A stretch of 64,000 bases of DNA from Xanthobacteraceae bacterium (GTDB taxonomy: Bacteria > Pseudomonadota > Alphaproteobacteria > Rhizobiales > Xanthobacteraceae), in contig JALHMF010000001.1 in the NCBI GenBank assembly GCA_022844205.1, forward strand, positions 583,023 to 647,022, written 5' to 3'. The notes below the pieces were generated by a model that was given only the letters and a program-made list of their open reading frames with translations, was not told where the DNA came from and made no database searches. Positions within the stretch are counted from its first letter, which is position 1. Each line of letters begins with the position of its first letter. Positions 60,110 to 64,000 of the stretch are shown one piece after another. The position numbers were made by a program, and so were the translations under genes.

Positions 60110-60868
60110 ATGCGAACCGTTTCAAAGATTTTTGCATGGATCGTGCTGCCGTCGCTCGCGGCCGGATGCGCGTCGCCGCTGGGAGATTTTGGACGGCCTA
60201 GCGTCTCCTACATGAACGACGAGGTTCTGCCGAAGATCGGCGCGTACACAGCCGCGCGCAGGGGAGAGCCGGTTTCGTTCGCGCCATTCACGAATGAAGA
60301 ACGCGAGCTGCAAAACCAGGCTTATGCGATCTTGATGCCCGCATCCGACCGGCGCGAATGGGATCGCAGCCTTGCTGAAATGCGGCGCACCCGACTGATC
60401 CCGAACGACGCTCCCTACTTCGACGCGCGCAACTACGCGGACAATCTGTTGGACACGCATTACCGATCGAGCACCGCGCGCTATTCCAAACTCATAGACG
60501 ATGTCCGTTCCGATCTTTCGCGCATCGGCCCGTTCTTTGCCGTGGGACGGCGGGTCGTGGACATGGATACGGTTCGCGAACGCAGCCTCGCTCGGCTCAA
60601 CAGCGTGACTCCGACCGACCACGAGAACGCGATGGCGCGCATTGCGGAGAACCGGATGCTGATCGGCTGGGTTTTCCGGCGGTTCGGCGAACGGTTCGCC
60701 GGCTACAAGATTGCGCTTGAGCAACTGGTCGTTGCCACCCCCGCGCCGGCGGCGGTGGATGCCGAGCGCGCATTGAAGTCGCTGGAAGAGCGGCTCGCGA
60801 TGATTCCGGTGTTGACTGAATCCGCGGGCGTGCCGGTCGCCGCGGCCGGCGTTCACGTCAGCAAATAA
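60110..60868 (+). CDS. Hypothetical lipoprotein
   Basis: 252-aa exported protein. The signal sequence ends in the lipobox LAAGC, with the lipidated Cys at residue 20. The mature part is helical and charged (FTNEERELQNQAYAILM, LIDDVRSDLSRIGPFFAVG, RIAENRMLIGWVFRRFGER) and has no other cysteines. I recognise no family. Its start is 9 bp after the 68-aa gene, so they are probably co-transcribed. It converges with the DUF1254 gene, with adjacent stops. Confidence 0.75.
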   Translation: MRTVSKIFAWIVLPSLAAGCASPLGDFGRPSVSYMNDEVLPKIGAYTAARRGEPVSFAPFTNEERELQNQAYAILMPASDRREWDRSLAEMRRTRLIPNDAPYFDARNYADNLLDTHYRSSTARYSKLIDDVRSDLSRIGPFFAVGRRVVDMDTVRERSLARLNSVTPTDHENAMARIAENRMLIGWVFRRFGERFAGYKIALEQLVVATPAPAAVDAERALKSLEERLAMIPVLTESAGVPVAAAGVHVSK

Positions 60869-61414
60869 TTATTGCTGCTGCACGCAAGAAGACTCCGCAA
60901 CGCGCGCTGCTATGGAATCCAGCACGCCGGATTCGCGCGCCAACGCACGGATCAACACCACGCCGTCGAAGGTCGGAGACTCCACAATCAGCCGGTCCGC
61001 CGCGGTGATTTCCTCATCGTCGGGAAGCGCGGCGCGTTGCGCGGGCGTCATCAGCATAAGATCGATGTTGCGCCGTCCGGCGGCGCGATCGTTGATCGCA
61101 TAATAAGGCAGCCCGTGGCGCGTGTAGAACGACACGGACGTATAGTCCGGTGCGAGCGGCACGCGCACGCGCAGTGGACCCGTGCGCAGATTGTAGAGAC
61201 AGACCGCTGATACGAAGGCCGGGTCCATTCTTGGTAGGGTGGATGCGAACGAAGTCGGGCTCGGCAGCATATGGACCTTGTTCGGCGGACCGATGCGTTC
61301 CAGCCGCGCATAGGCGTCTTCGAGTGCGAGCCGGGGCATCGCGAGCACCGTCGTCAGGTGCACGAGGCCGCCCAGCACGACGCCGACCGCAAGGGGAAGA
61401 GCATAATTTCTCAC
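60869..61414 (-). CDS. DUF1254 domain protein (split pair, first domain)
   Basis: About 181-aa membrane-anchored protein. One N-terminal helix (about residues 5-25) is followed by a DUF1254-like domain with FVSAVCLYNLRTGPLRVRV and YTSVSFYTRHGLPYYAIND. GTG 61414 forms a GTGA overlap with the DUF1214 stop; a GTG at 61420 is also in frame. In many bacteria DUF1254 and DUF1214 are fused in one protein; here they are separate, overlapping genes. The function is unknown; the pair probably forms one periplasmic complex. Confidence 0.8.
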   Translation of the reverse strand: MRNYALPLAVGVVLGGLVHLTTVLAMPRLALEDAYARLERIGPPNKVHMLPSPTSFASTLPRMDPAFVSAVCLYNLRTGPLRVRVPLAPDYTSVSFYTRHGLPYYAINDRAAGRRNIDLMLMTPAQRAALPDDEEITAADRLIVESPTFDGVVLIRALARESGVLDSIAARVAESSCVQQQ

Positions 61415-61986
61415 GGACACTTCACCTGCGTGACGTTGGGGAGCTCAACCGGGTCGCCCGAGCGGCTGGCAAGGCCGACGGGCGCGTCGTAGAGCCGAAG
61501 CAGGATCGAGATGCGCTCGTTGTTGCCGGTCGGCAGCCAGTTTCCGCTGCGCGCACGCGGCGCCAGCGTCACCTCGAAGCTGCCATCCGCATTCCACACG
61601 ATTTCCGAACTGTTGAAGCTGTAGCGGTTGGCCGGATTCTCAATCAGCCGGCCGCGCGCGTCATACACGGTGAGCGTCCAGAAGCGGGCCGAGGGCAGAC
61701 GGCCGGAAATGCGTGTGTCGCAACGGCCATCCAGACGGCCCCGATTGTTGTCGATGCCGGCTTCGAAAGCGATCCCGTCGGCCCGTTCGATCGGCAATTC
61801 ACCGGAACGGGCGAAACTTGCCCGCGAATAGGGATCGATCTCCGCGGTGCCGCTGCGCGGCCATGTCGTCCAGGCCCCGATCTGCACCGAGCCGAAGGGT
61901 GTGCCTCCCGCCGAGGCGAGCCAGGTCAGGCCCAGACCCGACAGCGTTCCGACAAAAAATGCGAGCAGGACCGTAAGAATGCGCAC
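61411..61986 (-). CDS. DUF1214 domain protein (split pair, second domain)
   Basis: 191-aa protein with an N-terminal hydrophobic anchor (about residues 3-25) and a DUF1214 domain. That domain has GAWTTWPRSGTAEIDPYSRA, then CDTRISGRLPSARFWTLTVYD, SSEIVWNADGSFEVTL and NWLPTGNNERISILLRLYDA near the end. It is read before the DUF1254 gene, with a 4-bp overlap. The strict coupling supports a two-chain version of the usual DUF1254-DUF1214 protein. Confidence 0.85.
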   Translation of the reverse strand: MRILTVLLAFFVGTLSGLGLTWLASAGGTPFGSVQIGAWTTWPRSGTAEIDPYSRASFARSGELPIERADGIAFEAGIDNNRGRLDGRCDTRISGRLPSARFWTLTVYDARGRLIENPANRYSFNSSEIVWNADGSFEVTLAPRARSGNWLPTGNNERISILLRLYDAPVGLASRSGDPVELPNVTQVKCP

Positions 61987-62056
61987 GCGTGGATGTTCCG
62001 GGGCGTCGTGCCCGTGAGCGAAAGTGCCGTATCAATGATACCGCCGCCGCGCGGCG

Positions 62057-64000
62057 TCAATTGCCGCGAACGGGACCGGTGTTTCCTGTTGCATCACCGG
62101 GCGCGGAAGCGGAGCGCCCGGGCCGGGATGTCGAGGAAGAGGTCGGCGGCGCGTCCTTCAGCAGGCGCTCCAGCCGCAAGAGATGAGTGACAGAACGCGG
62201 CGAGAGCGTGGTCGGCCGCTGGCCCGGTGCCAAGTCCGGATTGGCCGCGACCGCCTGACCATCGACGCGCGGTGCGGGACCCTTCAGGCCAGACAGCACG
62301 ACCGGCTCCACGCCCTGATGCGCATAGGCCATCACCTTCTGCCAGGTCATCGCCGGCAGCGAGCCGCCGGTCATGCGGCGCGTCGGCGAGTAATCGTCGT
62401 TGCCGAGCCACACGCCGCCCACGAAGTTTCCGCTGTAGCCCATGAACCAGGCATCGCGATAGGCGTTGGTCGTGCCGGTTTTGCCCGCGACATAAATCCC
62501 GTTGATGCGGGCGCGGCGGCCGGTTCCGTTTTCCACGGCGTTGTGGAGCATCAGGTTCATTTCATCGGCAACTGAAGCCGGTAAAATTTGCTCGGGCTTC
62601 GTCGCGTCCCGCTCGTGCCGCCAGATGATCTCGCCGAGCGGCGTGCGGATCTCCGACGCCGCATGAGTGAGGACGGCGCGGCCGTTGTTGGCGAAATGCG
62701 CGTAAGCGCGCGTCATCTCAAGCACGGTGAGATCGGCGGCGCCGAGCGGAAGCGGAGCGGAATTGATGATGTCGCTCGTGACTCCCATCTTGCGCATCAA
62801 CGCAATGATTTTGTCCCGGCCGACCGCCTGTGCCGTGCGAACCGCCGGCGTGTTGAACGAATTCGTCAACGCAGTCAGCATGGTGACGGGGCCGGCGTAG
62901 GAATGGCTGTAGTTTTGCGGGCACCAGTTTCCGATGCAGAGCGGGGCGTCGAGGATGATGGACGACGACTTGTAGCCGTTCATCAGCGCGGTTGCGTAGA
63001 CATAGGGCTTGAACGAGGAGCCCGGCTGCCGCTGCGCATCGGTCGCCCGGTTGAACTGGCTCTCGCCGTAGTCGCGGCCGCCGACCATGGCGCGCACGAG
63101 GCCATCCGGCTGCATGATGACGATGGCTCCCTGCGAAGCGCCGTAATCCTTGCCGAACTGCCTTAAGCTCGACTCCAGCGCCGCATCCGCCGCGCGCTGG
63201 ATGCCGGGATCGAAGCCGGTGCGCACGACAAACACGCGCTCTGCCGTCTGCTTGCCGAGCTTGCTCTCCACGAGTTTCTGAATCTCGCGGTAGGCCCAGT
63301 CGAGATAATAATTCGGCGTATCTTCCTCGCGCCGGTCGATCGGCCGCGCCGGATTGCGCCGCGCGCCGAACACCTGACCTTCGGTCATGAAGCCGGCTTC
63401 GACGAGGTTATCCAGCACCACCGACGCCCGCGCGCGCGCCGCGGCGAGGTTGATGTGCGGCGCAAAGCGCGCCGGCGCCTTGAACAGGCCCGCGAGCATC
63501 GCCGCTTCCGCGAGGCTCACGTCGCGCGCGGACTTATTGAAGTAATACTGTGCGGCGCCGTCAACGCCGAAGGTGCCGCCGCCGAGATAGGCGCGGTCGA
63601 GATAGAGCTTCAGAATTTCCTTCTTGGTGAGCCGCGTCTCCAGCCAGACGGCGAGAAACGCCTCCTTTACTTTGCGTTCCAGCGTGCGTTCATTATTCAG
63701 GAACAAATTCTTCGCCAACTGCTGCGTGATCGACGAGCCGCCCTGCACCACGCCCTGCGCGCGCAGGTTGGCGCCAAGCGCGCGGAAGGTGCCGGGAAAA
63801 TCGATGCCGAAATGCTCGAAGAAGCGCCGGTCCTCGGTCGCGAGCGTCGCCTTGATGAGGTGATCGGGAAATTCATCGAGCGGCACGGTGTCGTTGTGGC
63901 GGATGCCGCGCTCGCCGATCTTCTGGCCGTAGCGATCCAGAAACGACACGGCGAGTTCCGAACGCTTCAGCCAGTCGTCATCGGAGGTCTCGCGGAAGGC
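62057..64000 (-). CDS. Class A penicillin-binding protein 1A-type (5' end cut by the window)
   Basis: Bifunctional peptidoglycan synthase, open to the right edge, with 647 residues visible. The glycosyltransferase domain has the catalytic Glu in ATEDRRFFEHFG and QGGSSITQQLAKNLFL. The transpeptidase domain has the Ser nucleophile in QPGSSFKP, the S-x-N in TNSFNTPAV and the KTG triad in VAGKTGTTNAYRDAWFMG. The frame continues through WLKRSELAVSFLDRYG to 64000 without a convincing start, so a GTG at 63949 is internal. The N-terminal anchor lies outside the window. The C-terminal tail is Pro/Ser-rich. Confidence 0.94.
   Translation of the reverse strand, partial: AFRETSDDDWLKRSELAVSFLDRYGQKIGERGIRHNDTVPLDEFPDHLIKATLATEDRRFFEHFGIDFPGTFRALGANLRAQGVVQGGSSITQQLAKNLFLNNERTLERKVKEAFLAVWLETRLTKKEILKLYLDRAYLGGGTFGVDGAAQYYFNKSARDVSLAEAAMLAGLFKAPARFAPHINLAAARARASVVLDNLVEAGFMTEGQVFGARRNPARPIDRREEDTPNYYLDWAYREIQKLVESKLGKQTAERVFVVRTGFDPGIQRAADAALESSLRQFGKDYGASQGAIVIMQPDGLVRAMVGGRDYGESQFNRATDAQRQPGSSFKPYVYATALMNGYKSSSIILDAPLCIGNWCPQNYSHSYAGPVTMLTALTNSFNTPAVRTAQAVGRDKIIALMRKMGVTSDIINSAPLPLGAADLTVLEMTRAYAHFANNGRAVLTHAASEIRTPLGEIIWRHERDATKPEQILPASVADEMNLMLHNAVENGTGRRARINGIYVAGKTGTTNAYRDAWFMGYSGNFVGGVWLGNDDYSPTRRMTGGSLPAMTWQKVMAYAHQGVEPVVLSGLKGPAPRVDGQAVAANPDLAPGQRPTTLSPRSVTHLLRLERLLKDAPPTSSSTSRPGRSASAPGDATGNTGPVRGN

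Noticed and set aside
1-64000. tRNA, rRNA, CRISPR arrays, insertion sequences, cobalamin or SAM riboswitches
   Set aside because: No cloverleaf, array, transposase or recognisable riboswitch core was found by reading, including in front of the mutase genes.

Overview
The window is a 64 kb chromosomal segment of an alphaproteobacterium, most likely order Hyphomicrobiales (Rhizobiales) near the Xanthobacteraceae/Nitrobacteraceae. The evidence is a FixL-FixJ-FixK oxygen-sensing set, several Rhizobiales-type families (TIGR03808, DUF1491, DUF5330, DUF6456, a DnaA-domain-IV-like regulator) and palindromic intergenic repeats of the kind common in that order. No rRNA, tRNA, CRISPR array or insertion sequence was recognised. 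The genus cannot be fixed from the sequence alone.

Positions 1-20.4 kb look like a low-oxygen/stress island, by eye less GC-rich than what follows. It holds a DevBCA-type ABC exporter, a DUF6455-glycosyltransferase operon and a quinone-reductase-like flavoprotein coupled to hemN. It also holds fixL-fixJ coupled to an amino-acid permease, and fixK leading a run of genes: a hypothetical protein, universal stress protein, Host_attach-family protein, cytochrome c, a transporter, a membrane protein and a CBS-BON protein. A large ADP-forming acyl-CoA synthetase/GNAT fusion closes it. Perfect FNR/FixK boxes (TTGAT-N4-ATCAA) precede the DUF6455 and hemN operons, so the FixK encoded here probably drives both. 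The island ends at a degraded fragment of a class III nucleotide cyclase gene (20.2-20.4 kb), possibly an insertion or deletion scar.

Positions 20.5-36.7 kb are metabolic and GC-rich. A four-gene minus-strand operon encodes a BchC-like dehydrogenase, a divergent pterin synthase homologue, a GT4 glycosyltransferase and a methyltransferase; I infer an undescribed pathway for a modified pterin-like molecule. Then follow opgH with an FkbM methyltransferase, and pcaHG (protocatechuate 3,4-dioxygenase) with another perfect FixK box upstream. A complete TRAP transporter comes next, with an amidase and a 59-aa membrane protein, then a TIGR03808 protein and pcp.

Positions 35.7-44.3 kb hold mutA-mutB-[HNH gene]-meaB-pcp and folP-folB-folK, all on the minus strand. 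An AT-rich orphan HNH-nuclease gene and a strongly structured GC-rich intergenic stretch lie between mutB and meaB and look acquired. Nested palindromic repeats lie on both sides of mutA.

Positions 44.6-64 kb are mostly housekeeping: a HerA-like ATPase, M20 peptidase, GT39 transferase, iron-type superoxide dismutase, oligopeptidase B with MsrB, a DnaA-domain-IV-like regulator overlapping a DUF6456 gene, SufE, a DivJ/PleC-like histidine kinase overlapping a peptidoglycan-binding protein, a split DUF1254/DUF1214 pair, and a class A penicillin-binding protein cut by the right edge.
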